From contig NZ_CXSU01000012.1 of assembly GCF_001403795.1 (NCBI RefSeq), forward strand, positions 123,415 to 187,414: 64,000 bases of DNA, given 5' to 3'. The translations under genes and the position numbers were made by a program. Shown here in pieces: positions 44,694 through 53,797 of this stretch (position 1 is its first letter; every line of letters begins with the position of its first letter). A model generated the notes under the pieces. That model ran no database searches. It was not told the origin of the DNA and saw only the letters and a program-made list of their open reading frames with translations. Source of the stretch: Jannaschia donghaensis. Lineage in GTDB: Bacteria > Pseudomonadota > Alphaproteobacteria > Rhodobacterales > Rhodobacteraceae.

Positions 44694-44967
44694 TGCAATA
44701 TCGTATCGACCCGTTGGAGAGTCGAGGGTCGGGCATGTCGATTTCGGGGTTGAGATGGCCCGGACCAGTTGATCATCGCCATCTCCGGCCGGGTGATCTA
44801 TCGCACCTTCGAGGTGCCAATTGGCGTATGTGTCATAACCAATTAAGCGAAAGTCGCCGAACACGGTTGTCCAATGTCATTGGTTCTCACGGGACGCTGA
44901 AATACCACCCCAAGAGGTGGCCTAATCCGATTCAGCCCTGGCCCGTTCATATCGTTTGATCTGAAGA

Positions 44968-45645
44968 TCAATCGTCGCAGTCTCCACTATCTACCAACAG
45001 AAAACCGTTCACTTCGACGGGATCAGAATTGCACCCGTCCTCGAAGACGCCGACGCTAGTGTTGTCTTGGACGATGGAGCTTTCGATCTTGAATGCAACA
45101 CCGCCCAGATAGCGATGGTCAATCGGAACGACATTTGGAATGATCCGGTCGCTCAAACCCACATTAAACATAGGTTGATCGTAAGTGTATGCTTCAACTA
45201 GAGTTACTCTTCTACCGTTATCAATACGCGGGATTTCGCTCAACAAGCCATCGAGTATGGCCGGTGTCATCGCTGGTTGCCCATCGGTCGCATAGGAGAA
45301 CATGATGTCTAGGCCATCGTCCGTGCGACGCAATTCGGTGAATCGCATGAAACTGGCGTCTTCGGAGAACGTCAGTGTTTCGTAGACATCCGTCAAGCCG
45401 TTGAGGTCGTGAGGAGTGACGTAGCCGCGCTGTCGAGATAGAATATCAGCCACCGTATTGCTGGCTTTCATCATTTGCGCTTCGCGACGGTACTGATCGA
45501 AGTATTGATAGCCGACGACGTACATCATTACGAGCAAGGGCAACATGATCGCCGCTTCGATGGCAAGGGCGGCGCGTTCCTCGGTGCCGAAGCGGCGCAG
45601 CGTCTGGAACATCCGATAGGGTATGGAGGGCATCATGTGCATCAT
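44968..45645 (-). CDS. TadE/TadF-type minor pilin
   Basis: 225 residues from the ATG at 45645, directly after the stop of the gene before it. The hydrophobic segment ALAIEAAIMLPLLVMMYVVGYQYFDQYR (about residues 25-52) after a short basic leader is typical of TadE-like pseudopilins; the E after the I is the conserved Glu. The C-terminal ~100 residues hold two Cys near the end (DGCNSD and DSGDCDD). The distal part is noticeably more AT-rich than its neighbours. Confidence 0.78.
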   Translation of the reverse strand: MMHMMPSIPYRMFQTLRRFGTEERAALAIEAAIMLPLLVMMYVVGYQYFDQYRREAQMMKASNTVADILSRQRGYVTPHDLNGLTDVYETLTFSEDASFMRFTELRRTDDGLDIMFSYATDGQPAMTPAILDGLLSEIPRIDNGRRVTLVEAYTYDQPMFNVGLSDRIIPNVVPIDHRYLGGVAFKIESSIVQDNTSVGVFEDGCNSDPVEVNGFLLVDSGDCDD

Positions 45646-45647
45646 CC

Positions 45648-46262
45648 TCAGTTCTCTTCGACGACAAAGGCGCTGGCTGTGACGATCCGGAAAGTCCCGT
45701 CGTCTTCGTTCACCAGATAAGATCCGAGCGTCCGGTTCCCCGCCAGCACGGTGAGCGGCAGGGACGGTTGTACGGAGTAGCATGCGCGGATCATCACCAT
45801 CCGGCCCGATCGGCCGCTGACGAAGCTCGACTGCGGAACGATGGAAGTCAGCTGGTTAACGCAGGGTGTGTCCGCGGCAGGCATGTCATAGGTCGTCTGA
45901 TCGATGAACGATAATTCGATCAGCATATTCTGCTGACAATCGGGCAAGATCGTCGCGCGTTCGCAGACCCGGTTACGAACCTGATTTTGGGACACCGTGC
46001 TGCCGGTATCCAGACGGATATCGCGCACGACGATGTGGACCGCACGCTCCATCATCACCTGGCGGGTCAGCATCATCGAAGCCTCGAACGAGGAGATGAA
46101 GATCATCAGGAACGCCGGAACGAGGATGACGAACTCGACCGAGGCACCGCCCGCTTCGCGCGCGGCCGCCGGAAGTCCGGCGATGCGGTCTAGACCGCCC
46201 AGAAGGGCGTTGGACAGACGGACCCACGCCCGCCTGATCCAATATGTCGCGCGCTCTATCAT
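45648..46262 (-). CDS. TadE-family minor pilin
   Basis: 204 residues. After a leader the hydrophobic stretch GGASVEFVILVPAFLMIFISSFEASMML (residues ~38-65) has the G-x4-E processing pattern (ASVEF). The remainder includes Cys in RNRVCERATILPDCQQ. It overlaps the tadG stop by ATGA and is followed 2 nt later by the next minor-pilin gene, forming a tadG-tadE-tadF-like operon. Confidence 0.82.
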   Translation of the reverse strand: MIERATYWIRRAWVRLSNALLGGLDRIAGLPAAAREAGGASVEFVILVPAFLMIFISSFEASMMLTRQVMMERAVHIVVRDIRLDTGSTVSQNQVRNRVCERATILPDCQQNMLIELSFIDQTTYDMPAADTPCVNQLTSIVPQSSFVSGRSGRMVMIRACYSVQPSLPLTVLAGNRTLGSYLVNEDDGTFRIVTASAFVVEEN

Positions 46263-48199
46263 TGGGTCAACCGCAGGCGGCTGACCGAGGCGAGCACGTC
46301 GTCGAAGGCGGCTGCGATGTCGAGGTCCTCAACGTCGAAGTAGCTGCCTTCGTTGCCTTCGCCGGCACAGTCCAGCATCGCGGCCTGCCCGTCTTCGGGG
46401 GCCTGGAAGGCGATGGTATAGATGACCACGCCCGCATCGCGCGCCGCCTTGCAGATATTGGAAAGGTTGTTGTCCGCGCGTTCCTGCCCATGCGTCGTCT
46501 CCCAGGAGTAGAAGTAGTCGACGCGCGTGTTCCAGGCAGCGCCGCCAAGAAGCGTGTTGGCAATATAGCTCATCGACAGCGAGCTCAGGGCCTGCGGCCA
46601 GCTCAACTCGATTGCATCCGTGCCGCCGTACTTGCCGTTGCGGTACCCTTTGAGGTGCGTGACATAGTATTTCCCGACGTCCTGGGACCAAATCGAATAG
46701 CGTGTGACGTAGGTATGGCCTTCGTGGTCATCGAACCGGGCGAGGCAGTAGCCGCGCTGCTGTTCCGTCCCGAAGGCGCAGCCAGCCCCGTTGAACCCGT
46801 AACGGTTGATCGCGATTTGGGTGCCCCGGATATCTTCACGGAGCGCGGGAATGGGGGAGCCATCGTCGATGGATGCAAGCGTCGGGGCTTCCGTCGCGTC
46901 GTCATACGGGGAGGGCTGACCGGCCTCGTGCCAATCCTTACACAATTCGGCATCGGCACTTGAGAAACCGTCGTTTCGGTCTTCCTGATACCAGCGGCGG
47001 TTACCGTTCCGATCGATATAGTAATTCCAGACCGGATCCTCGTCGTTATCGTAGCCGACGCACATATCTACCAGGGCTTCGCGATAGATGTGGATTTTCG
47101 AGCCGCCCGATTTGCGATCGTGCTTCAGATCCCATTGCTGCGTATTCACACCGTCTGTCATCACGACCAGGACCTTGTGCGTGTCGACCGTACTGTAAGC
47201 GACGGGGCGCCCCACGAAATCGGTCGAGACCTGCTCGGCCAGCGGGATATCGACCGAGTTTGCCAGTTCGGTCAGCTCGTCCTTGGACGACGGATCAAGG
47301 AGCAGGCTACCCCATTTCACGCCCAGATCCATGGCAGTCCAATGGCTCGCCCTAAGGTCGCCGATCCGCGATTGCAGCTCGGCTACGTTGTTGGACCAAG
47401 GCAGGATCGCGGCGTAGTTGTCCGTCAGGCAATTGGGCTGTTCCACCAAACCGACGGCATTGACGTTACCCGAACGGAAGTCGAAATGGCCCATGCGCTG
47501 CAATTCGTCACCCGGGCCCATGGCCGTCGTATTGAATTCGTCGTCCGCGAATACGACGCAGTTGGAGAAAACATGTTCATCTGTGATGTCGAACACCCCG
47601 TTGACCAGCGAGCCCGCATTCACGCGGTCGTTGTACGGTACGAGAGAGATTGACGTCAGGTCCTCCCGACCCTGAAGAAGCTGGGCGACAAAATCCGATG
47701 CGGCGGTGTGAAGCGATTCGATTTTCGCTCCGCCCATCGACCCCGAGATGTCGACGACCAGCGAAAGCTCCAGCTCGGTACGCACTTCGCGCGCTTCCGA
47801 CGAGACGGGCTGCACCAGGGTGTCGTATCCGAGCATGTCGAGAAACAGGCTGTTGGTTTCCGCGTTCGACGACACGCTGACCCTGCGATCTGACCCAACC
47901 TGCGTGGTCGTGACCTGAATACTGTCTTCGTCCAGACCCGCGGCGCGCACGTAGTCTTTCACGATTTCTTCTGCGGAGCGGGTCTGATCCAGGCCCGCTG
48001 CGGCAAGGGAGGCGCGGTCGACCGCATACTGCAATTCGGTTCGTTTCACCTCCGAACGCATGATGTCGAGCGCGATGCCGCCGGCTGTCATCATCAACAG
48101 GAAGATCATCAGGCCGAAGATGGTCAAGCTGCCATCTTCGCGCTTGTAGAAATCAAGCACCGCCCAGTTGGGGGCACGTCGGGTCGAAGTGTCGATCAT
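46259..48199 (-). CDS. tadG: TadG-like protein with von Willebrand factor A domain
   Basis: 646 residues from the ATG at 48199 (a GTG at 48220 is an alternative; neither has a clear ribosome site). An N-terminal Tad-like hydrophobic segment (SLTIFGLMIFLLMMTAGGIALDIM) is followed by a large VWA domain with the MIDAS sequence DISGSMGG. Metal-dependent VWA domains bind protein partners, perhaps surface adhesion or pilus anchoring. Part of the second Tad cluster, about 30 kb from the core locus. Several Cys and acidic patches occur in the C-terminal half. Confidence 0.85.
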   Translation of the reverse strand: MIDTSTRRAPNWAVLDFYKREDGSLTIFGLMIFLLMMTAGGIALDIMRSEVKRTELQYAVDRASLAAAGLDQTRSAEEIVKDYVRAAGLDEDSIQVTTTQVGSDRRVSVSSNAETNSLFLDMLGYDTLVQPVSSEAREVRTELELSLVVDISGSMGGAKIESLHTAASDFVAQLLQGREDLTSISLVPYNDRVNAGSLVNGVFDITDEHVFSNCVVFADDEFNTTAMGPGDELQRMGHFDFRSGNVNAVGLVEQPNCLTDNYAAILPWSNNVAELQSRIGDLRASHWTAMDLGVKWGSLLLDPSSKDELTELANSVDIPLAEQVSTDFVGRPVAYSTVDTHKVLVVMTDGVNTQQWDLKHDRKSGGSKIHIYREALVDMCVGYDNDEDPVWNYYIDRNGNRRWYQEDRNDGFSSADAELCKDWHEAGQPSPYDDATEAPTLASIDDGSPIPALREDIRGTQIAINRYGFNGAGCAFGTEQQRGYCLARFDDHEGHTYVTRYSIWSQDVGKYYVTHLKGYRNGKYGGTDAIELSWPQALSSLSMSYIANTLLGGAAWNTRVDYFYSWETTHGQERADNNLSNICKAARDAGVVIYTIAFQAPEDGQAAMLDCAGEGNEGSYFDVEDLDIAAAFDDVLASVSRLRLTQ

Positions 48200-48220
48200 G
48201 CGAGTCACGGTAGATACCAC

Positions 48221-48441
48221 GCGGTCTATAAAAAACGAATTACGAGCGACTCAGGCAGACCGAGTCGTATTGCTTTTTATCCAAAGTGATCGGGGTCACT
48301 GGCGGGCGGTATTGAGGTCAAATCTTGTCATTGTTCCTGCATTTTAGGCATTCGGACTAGATTGGCTGTGTCGTTTCCCGATTCCTGCCCTAAGCTGATG
48401 GGCAACCGGAGGCGTGGCCGTTTCGGCCAAGGGAGATCGGT
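48221..48441. promoter_or_regulatory. Divergent promoter region of tadG and the glutamate-type dehydrogenase
   Basis: 221 nt. It contains an inverted repeat CGACTC (48247-48252) / GAGTCG (48262-48267) and two GANTC sites (GACTC, GAGTC) inside it, which are targets of the alphaproteobacterial CcrM methyltransferase. An AT-rich stretch at 48225-48245 is a likely tadG promoter area. Confidence 0.5.
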
Positions 48442-49869
48442 ATGAATGCGAAGAGCGGTGGATTCAGCGCGTCTGTAAACGCGATGTACGACAGGGCCGT
48501 CGGTTTGATGGACCTCAGCCCCGGACTGGTGGAGAAGATCCGCGTTTGCAACGCGACGTACACGGTGCGGTTCGGCGTGCGCTTGCGTGGCTCGATCCAT
48601 ACCTTCACCGGCTACCGATCCGTGCATTCCGAGCACATGGAACCGGTGAAGGGCGGCATCCGCTATTCGCTGGCCGTGCATCAGGACGAGGTGGAGGCGC
48701 TGGCCGCGCTGATGACCTATAAATGTGCGCTGGTGGAGACGCCGTTCGGTGGGTCAAAGGGCGGTCTTTGCATCGATCCGACGGCCTGGGACGCGCACGA
48801 ACTGGAGCTGATTACCCGGCGCTTCGCCTATGAGCTGATCAAGCGCGATCTCATCAACCCCGCCCAGAACGTCCCCGCCCCCGACATGGGCACCGGAGAG
48901 CGGGAGATGGCGTGGATGGCCGATCAGTATAAGCGGATGAAGACTACGGACATCAATGGTAATGCCTGCGTCACCGGCAAGCCGCCCCACGCCGGAGGCA
49001 TCGCCGGACGGGTCGAGGCGACGGGGCGAGGCGTGCAATATGCCCTGCAGGAATTCTTCCGCCACCCCGAGGATGTCAAGATCGCCGGGCTGGACGGTTC
49101 GCTGGAAGGCAAGCGCGTGATCGTGCAAGGCCTGGGCAACGTCGGCTTCCACGCCGCACATTTCCTGTCGACCGAAGACGGGGCCAAGGTCACCGCGGTA
49201 ATCGAACGCGACGGCGCTGTCACCAACGATGCTGGCCTGGACGTAGAGGCGCTGCAGGCCCACATTCGCCGCACCGGCGGGGTGAAGAACTTCGCCAGCG
49301 GCCACTACGTCGAAGACGGGGCCAGCGTCATGGAAATGGATTGCGACATCCTGATCCCCGCCGCGCTGGAGGGGGTGATCCACGAAGGCAACGCCGCGCG
49401 CATCAGGGCACCGCTGATCATCGAAGCGGCCAACGGGCCCGTCACGTCGGAGGCGAACGAGATCCTGATCGACAAGGGCTGCGTCATCATTCCCGACCTC
49501 TATGCCAACGCGGGCGGCGTTACCGTCAGCTATTTCGAATGGGTCAAGAACCTGAGCCATATCCGCTTCGGCCGGATGCAACGCCGGGCCGAGGAAGCGC
49601 GCCACCACGTTCTGGTCAACGAACTGGAGCGACTGTCCAAGAGCAAGGAGGTGGCCTGGACCCTGTCGGACGGATTCAAACGCGACTACCTGCGCGGCGC
49701 CGGAGAGTTGGAGTTGGTGCGCTCGGGTCTCGACGACACCATGCGCGGGGCCTACGGCGCGATGCGCGAGGTTTGGCACGCGCGCAACGACGTGCCGGAC
49801 CTGCGCACGGCCGGCTTCATCGTATCGATCGGACGGATCGCATCGAGTTACCAGGCCAAGGGGCTCTGA
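48442..49869 (+). CDS. gdhA: Glu/Leu/Phe/Val dehydrogenase family, likely glutamate dehydrogenase
   Basis: 475 residues with GGGAGATCGG as ribosome site. Substrate-binding blocks PVKGGIRYSLAVHQDEVEALAALMTYKCALV and GGSKGGL (Lys in the catalytic loop), and a C-terminal NAD(P)-binding domain with VQGLGNVGFHAAHFL. Deaminates glutamate to 2-oxoglutarate with ammonia release. Coenzyme type is not safely read. Divergent from tadG, converging with the antiporter gene. Confidence 0.9.
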   Translation: MNAKSGGFSASVNAMYDRAVGLMDLSPGLVEKIRVCNATYTVRFGVRLRGSIHTFTGYRSVHSEHMEPVKGGIRYSLAVHQDEVEALAALMTYKCALVETPFGGSKGGLCIDPTAWDAHELELITRRFAYELIKRDLINPAQNVPAPDMGTGEREMAWMADQYKRMKTTDINGNACVTGKPPHAGGIAGRVEATGRGVQYALQEFFRHPEDVKIAGLDGSLEGKRVIVQGLGNVGFHAAHFLSTEDGAKVTAVIERDGAVTNDAGLDVEALQAHIRRTGGVKNFASGHYVEDGASVMEMDCDILIPAALEGVIHEGNAARIRAPLIIEAANGPVTSEANEILIDKGCVIIPDLYANAGGVTVSYFEWVKNLSHIRFGRMQRRAEEARHHVLVNELERLSKSKEVAWTLSDGFKRDYLRGAGELELVRSGLDDTMRGAYGAMREVWHARNDVPDLRTAGFIVSIGRIASSYQAKGL

Positions 49870-49898
49870 CGCCGACCGTCCGAAAGACCCGGCTGGGA

Positions 49899-49927
49899 GG
49901 GGTGCGGAGCATGGCGATCCGCACCCC
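49899..49927. terminator. Hairpin between convergent gdh and antiporter genes
   Basis: A perfect 10-bp stem GGGGTGCGGA/TCCGCACCCC (49899-49908 with 49918-49927) with a 9-nt loop. No T-run, but its place between convergent genes makes a bidirectional terminator plausible. Confidence 0.6.
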
Positions 49928-49935
49928 CGGTCGCC

Positions 49936-51843
49936 TCATTCCTTCGACTTGAGCGTCGCGACCGCATCGTCGTCCTCACCGAACCGGGTGAGCAGCGCGT
50001 TCTCCAGCCCCTGACTGAATTCTCGCGCTTTGGCCGCGTATTCCGGGTTCTTCTCGATCGGGACGCCGGGCTTCCAGAGCTTGGCAAGGGCAAGCAGCGT
50101 TTCGCGGTCGTGCTTGAAGAAGGCCTCGCGCGCCGAATGGGCTTCGCTTTCGGACCAGCCCAGCTGTTCCAGCGCATATCGACCCGCCCGCAGGGAGCTG
50201 TCGAACATTTCCCGCACGATCTGGTCCGCCCCGGCGCGGTATAGCTCGTAGGTGTGAACCCGGTCATAGGCGCGCGCGATGACGTGGATATCCGGGTTTG
50301 CCATCTTCGCCTGCTTGACCAGCTTGATTGCGTCGCCCCGGTCGTCCAGGGCGACGACTATGATCTTGGCCGTCTTCAGCCCCGCCGCCTCCAGCAGTTC
50401 GGGTCGCGTCGGATCGCCCAGATAGGTCTTGATGCCGAACGTCCGCAGCAGCTTGATGGTTTCTAGATCGCGGTCGAGTACCACCGAACTGAGTCCCGCG
50501 CCGCGCAGCATCCGGTGGACCACCTGTCCGAACCGGCCCACGCCCGCGATGATGACCTCCGCCTGTTCGTCGATGTCGTCGTCGGGCGCGGCCTCTCCTT
50601 CGGGCTGATTGGCTGCAAGGCGGTCGTAGGCGATGAACAAAAGCGGCGTCAAAAGCATCGACAGCGCGATCACGAGAAGGAGGATGCCGCGCAACTCTCC
50701 ATCGATGACGCCGTCTCCGAAGGCGACGGAGACCAGCACGAAACCGAATTCACCCGCTTGCGCCAGTGACAGAGTAAACAGCAGCCGGTCGCGCCCTCTG
50801 ACGCGAAACACCAGCGCAAGGCCGAAGAGGATCGCGCCCTTCAGCGTGATCAGCGCCATGACCGCCCCAAGCACCACGAACGGAGCTGCCGCGAAGGTGC
50901 CGAAGTCTATGCCGGCCCCCACGGTGATGAAAAACAACCCCAGCAGGATGCCTTTGAACGGCTCGATATCCGCCTCCAGCTCGTGCCGGAATTCCGAATT
51001 GGCAAGGACCACGCCGGCAAGGAACGTGCCGAGCGCGGGCGAAAGCCCCACCGTCGACATCAGCACTGCGACACCGATCACGAACAGCAGGGTGACGACG
51101 GTGTGCATTTCGCGCAAGCGTGCGCGCCCCGCAAAGTTGAAGACGGGACGTGTCAGGAAAGTCCCGCCCAAGATCACGACCGCGACCGCGCCGACGGTCA
51201 GCAGCGCCAAACCCCAACCGGGCAGCGTGTCGACCCAGTGGCCGACCTCCGCCATCATGGTCGCGCTTTCGCCATCACCCATCGAGGGTGCTTGGCCGTG
51301 GCCGCCGTCCGAAGATCCGCCGCCACTGCGGCCCGTGGCCAGCAGCGGCATGATCGCCAGCATGGGGATGACGACGATATCCTGCGCCAACAGAACGGAG
51401 AACGCGGATCGCCCGCCCCGGGTCGCGGTCAGATCCTTTTCGTTCAGCGTCTGCATGATGATCGCCGTCGACGACAGCGCCAGGATCATGCCGACCGCGG
51501 TGGCCACCTGCCACGTCAGGCCCAGTGCCATTGTGCCGGCCACGATGGCACCACCCGTCAACAGGATCTGTCCCAAACCCAACCCCAGAAGTCGCGTTCG
51601 CATGTCCCAAAGGGTGCGCGGTTCCAACTCCAATCCGATCACGAAGAGCATCATGACGACGCCGAATTCGGCGAAATGCTGGAGCTGTTCCGTCTCGGAC
51701 CCGACCAGACCGGTCACCGGGCCGATCAGGATACCCGCGACCAGGTAGCCGAGAACCGAACCGAAGCCAAATCGCACGGCCAGCGGCACGCAGATCGTTG
51801 CGGCACCAAGGTAGATGACGGCTTGAAAGAGAAACGTATCCAT
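49936..51843 (-). CDS. CPA2-family monovalent cation/proton antiporter with RCK domain (KefB/KefC type)
   Basis: 635 residues: about 12 hydrophobic membrane segments in the first ~400 residues (CPA2 domain, e.g. GTFLAGVVLANSEFRHELEADIEPFKGILLGLFF), then a TrkA-N/RCK domain with the Rossmann motif GVGRFGQVVHRML and NAD-binding Asp in VVLDRD. A Gly/Ser-rich low-complexity loop (RSGGGSSDGGHGQ) lies in one cytoplasmic or periplasmic loop. Probably a K+ efflux or Na+/K+ transporter gated by nucleotide; glutathione regulation not evident. Confidence 0.88.
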   Translation of the reverse strand: MDTFLFQAVIYLGAATICVPLAVRFGFGSVLGYLVAGILIGPVTGLVGSETEQLQHFAEFGVVMMLFVIGLELEPRTLWDMRTRLLGLGLGQILLTGGAIVAGTMALGLTWQVATAVGMILALSSTAIIMQTLNEKDLTATRGGRSAFSVLLAQDIVVIPMLAIMPLLATGRSGGGSSDGGHGQAPSMGDGESATMMAEVGHWVDTLPGWGLALLTVGAVAVVILGGTFLTRPVFNFAGRARLREMHTVVTLLFVIGVAVLMSTVGLSPALGTFLAGVVLANSEFRHELEADIEPFKGILLGLFFITVGAGIDFGTFAAAPFVVLGAVMALITLKGAILFGLALVFRVRGRDRLLFTLSLAQAGEFGFVLVSVAFGDGVIDGELRGILLLVIALSMLLTPLLFIAYDRLAANQPEGEAAPDDDIDEQAEVIIAGVGRFGQVVHRMLRGAGLSSVVLDRDLETIKLLRTFGIKTYLGDPTRPELLEAAGLKTAKIIVVALDDRGDAIKLVKQAKMANPDIHVIARAYDRVHTYELYRAGADQIVREMFDSSLRAGRYALEQLGWSESEAHSAREAFFKHDRETLLALAKLWKPGVPIEKNPEYAAKAREFSQGLENALLTRFGEDDDAVATLKSKE

Positions 51844-51894
51844 CAGCGGACCCTAGGGCAGCCGGTTTGGGCCGACAATCGCCTAAACCGCGTT

Positions 51895-52347
51895 TCAAAG
51901 GGGCAGGGGGGCATCCCGTTTCGGTTGGTCCATGACGATCTGGCTTTGGACACGCGCGACCGCTGCATGGGGCAGCAGCATCTTGTGCACCAGGTCATTC
52001 AACGCGCCGAGGTCGGCGCACCAGACCCGCAGCAGGTAATCTGCCTCTCCGGTCAGCGTCCAGACCGAGGTGACGCGCGGCTCCGCCTCCAGCAGCCGCA
52101 GAAAGGCGCGGGCCCCTTCGGGCGCGTGGCTTGCCATCTGAACCTGCACGAAGGCTTGCACGTCCAGTCCGACGCGCGCCGGATCGAGCCGGGCAACGGT
52201 CTGTCCGATGACGCCGTCCGCCTCCAGCCGCGCGCGGCGACGTCCGGTCTGAGAGGTCGACAGGCCGAGGGCGCGGCCAAGCGCCTCCGCTGTTTGTGTC
52301 GCGTCCCGTTGCAGAAGTCGCAGCAAGTTCCGGTCCAGATCGTCCAT
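51895..52347 (-). CDS. Lrp/AsnC-family transcriptional regulator
   Basis: 150 residues from the ATG at 52347. N-terminal helix-turn-helix (LGRALGLSTSQTGRRRARLEADGVI, residues ~22-46) and C-terminal RAM/ligand domain (VTSVWTLTGEADYLLRVWCADLGALNDLVH). Divergent from hppD, with a perfect palindrome in between. By synteny it probably controls tyrosine/phenylalanine degradation through hppD. Effector amino acid unknown. Confidence 0.88.
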   Translation of the reverse strand: MDDLDRNLLRLLQRDATQTAEALGRALGLSTSQTGRRRARLEADGVIGQTVARLDPARVGLDVQAFVQVQMASHAPEGARAFLRLLEAEPRVTSVWTLTGEADYLLRVWCADLGALNDLVHKMLLPHAAVARVQSQIVMDQPKRDAPLPL

Positions 52348-52366
52348 GACAGCTACCTTGCGCAAA

Positions 52367-52384
52367 TACCGCACCAATGCGGTA
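52367..52384. promoter_or_regulatory. Candidate Lrp-family operator between regulator and hppD
   Basis: TACCGCA (52367-52373) and TGCGGTA (52378-52384) are exact reverse complements separated by CCAA. Located 20 nt upstream of the regulator start and about 100 nt upstream of hppD, in the divergent region, where an autoregulatory site is expected. Confidence 0.65.
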
Positions 52385-52487
52385 TGAAGCGACAATCACC
52401 CGCATATCCGGGGCCGTCAACGCTCATAAATGCGCAATCGGGGCCCGCCATGCCTGCTATTTAAGGTCAAACACAGGAGATATGCCC

Positions 52488-53594
52488 ATGGGACCTTTCC
52501 CCCACGACGCCCCCTACGCCGAAATATCTGCCGACAATCCCGCCGGAACCGACGGCTTTGCCTTCGTCGCCTTCGCACACGAGGATCCGCAGCAGCTGCG
52601 CGATGTGTTCACGCGACAGGGATACACCCATGTCGCCACACACAAGTCCAAGCCGGTGGAGGTCTGGCAGCAAGGCGACATCAGCTATCTTATCGACGCG
52701 ACGCCCGACGGGCACGCGATGGAGTTTGTCGCCGAACATGGCCCCTGCGCACCTGGTATGGGATGGCGCGTCGCCGACGCGCAGCACGCGCACGACCATG
52801 CGGTCGCCAAGGGCGCTACATCCTATGACGGGCCGGGCAAGGTCATGGACGTGCCGGCGATCGTGGGCATCGGGGGCAGCCTGATCTACTTCATCGACCA
52901 GTATCGCGACGCCAGCCCCTTCAACGCCGAATTCGACTGGATCGCCAAAGCGCATCCCGCCGGCGTCGGGTTCCATTATCTCGATCATCTGACGCACAAC
53001 GTCCACAAGGGGAACATGGACAAGTGGTTCCACTTCTACGGTGATCTGTTCAACTTCCGTGAGATCCGGTTCTTCGACATCAAGGGCAAGTATTCAGGCT
53101 TGCTCAGCCGGGCGTTGACGTCGCCCTGCGGCCGTATCCGCATCCCGATCAACGAGGATCGGGGTGAGACCGGGCAGATCGTCGAATACCTCAAACGCTA
53201 CAACGGCGAAGGGATACAGCATATCGCCGTCGGCGCGCACGACATCTATGCTGCCGTCGACGCAATCGCCGAACGCGGCGTGACCTTCATGCCCAAACCG
53301 CCCCAGGCCTATTACGATCAAAGCCGGGATCGGGTGTCGGACCACGAAGAACCGCTGGACCGGATGGCGCGGCACGGCATCCTGATCGACGGGGAAGGGG
53401 TCATCGACGCCGACGGCGGGGAGCGGGAAACGCGCATTCTTCTCCAGATATTCTCGAAGACCTGCATCGGGCCGATCTTCTTCGAATTCATCCAACGCAA
53501 GGGCGACGACGGCTTCGGCGAAGGTAATTTCAAAGCCCTGTTCGAGTCGATCGAGGCGGACCAGGTGGCGCGCGGCGTCCTGTCTCCCTCCTGA
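52488..53594 (+). CDS. hppD: 4-Hydroxyphenylpyruvate dioxygenase
   Basis: 368 residues from the ATG at 52488 (MGPFPHDAPYAEIS), with AGGAG 11 nt upstream; an ATG at 52482 is too close to the ribosome site. Two vicinal-oxygen-chelate halves. Fe(II) ligands: His in GVGFHYLDHLTHNVH, His in GIQHIAVGAHDIY, and Glu near PIFFEFIQRKGDDGFGEGNF, the C-terminal family signature. Converts 4-hydroxyphenylpyruvate to homogentisate in Tyr/Phe degradation. Divergent from the Lrp-family gene. Confidence 0.96.
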   Translation: MGPFPHDAPYAEISADNPAGTDGFAFVAFAHEDPQQLRDVFTRQGYTHVATHKSKPVEVWQQGDISYLIDATPDGHAMEFVAEHGPCAPGMGWRVADAQHAHDHAVAKGATSYDGPGKVMDVPAIVGIGGSLIYFIDQYRDASPFNAEFDWIAKAHPAGVGFHYLDHLTHNVHKGNMDKWFHFYGDLFNFREIRFFDIKGKYSGLLSRALTSPCGRIRIPINEDRGETGQIVEYLKRYNGEGIQHIAVGAHDIYAAVDAIAERGVTFMPKPPQAYYDQSRDRVSDHEEPLDRMARHGILIDGEGVIDADGGERETRILLQIFSKTCIGPIFFEFIQRKGDDGFGEGNFKALFESIEADQVARGVLSPS

Positions 53595-53758
53595 CGTCGG
53601 TGGAAGACCCGTCACGCTTTGGAAATGTAAGGAACCTTCCAGCGCGGCTACGGTTGATTCAGTGACCGCACCGATTGGCGGGTGTTCAACCACACCCACC
53701 TTCCCCTGCTCCGGTCGTCTTCCGGTGGTTGTGCGGTGCGGGAGGCGATTGTTGAGCG

Positions 53759-53790
53759 ACACCCCGGCCCCGTCAAACGGGTCGGGGTGT
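53759..53790. terminator. Hairpin between convergent hppD and sitD
   Basis: ACACCCCG (53759-53766) pairs with CGGGGTGT (53783-53790), extended inside by CCCGT/ACGGG. Lies between the hppD stop and the sitD stop and could serve both directions; no T-run. Confidence 0.55.
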
Positions 53791-53797
53791 TCGTCCT

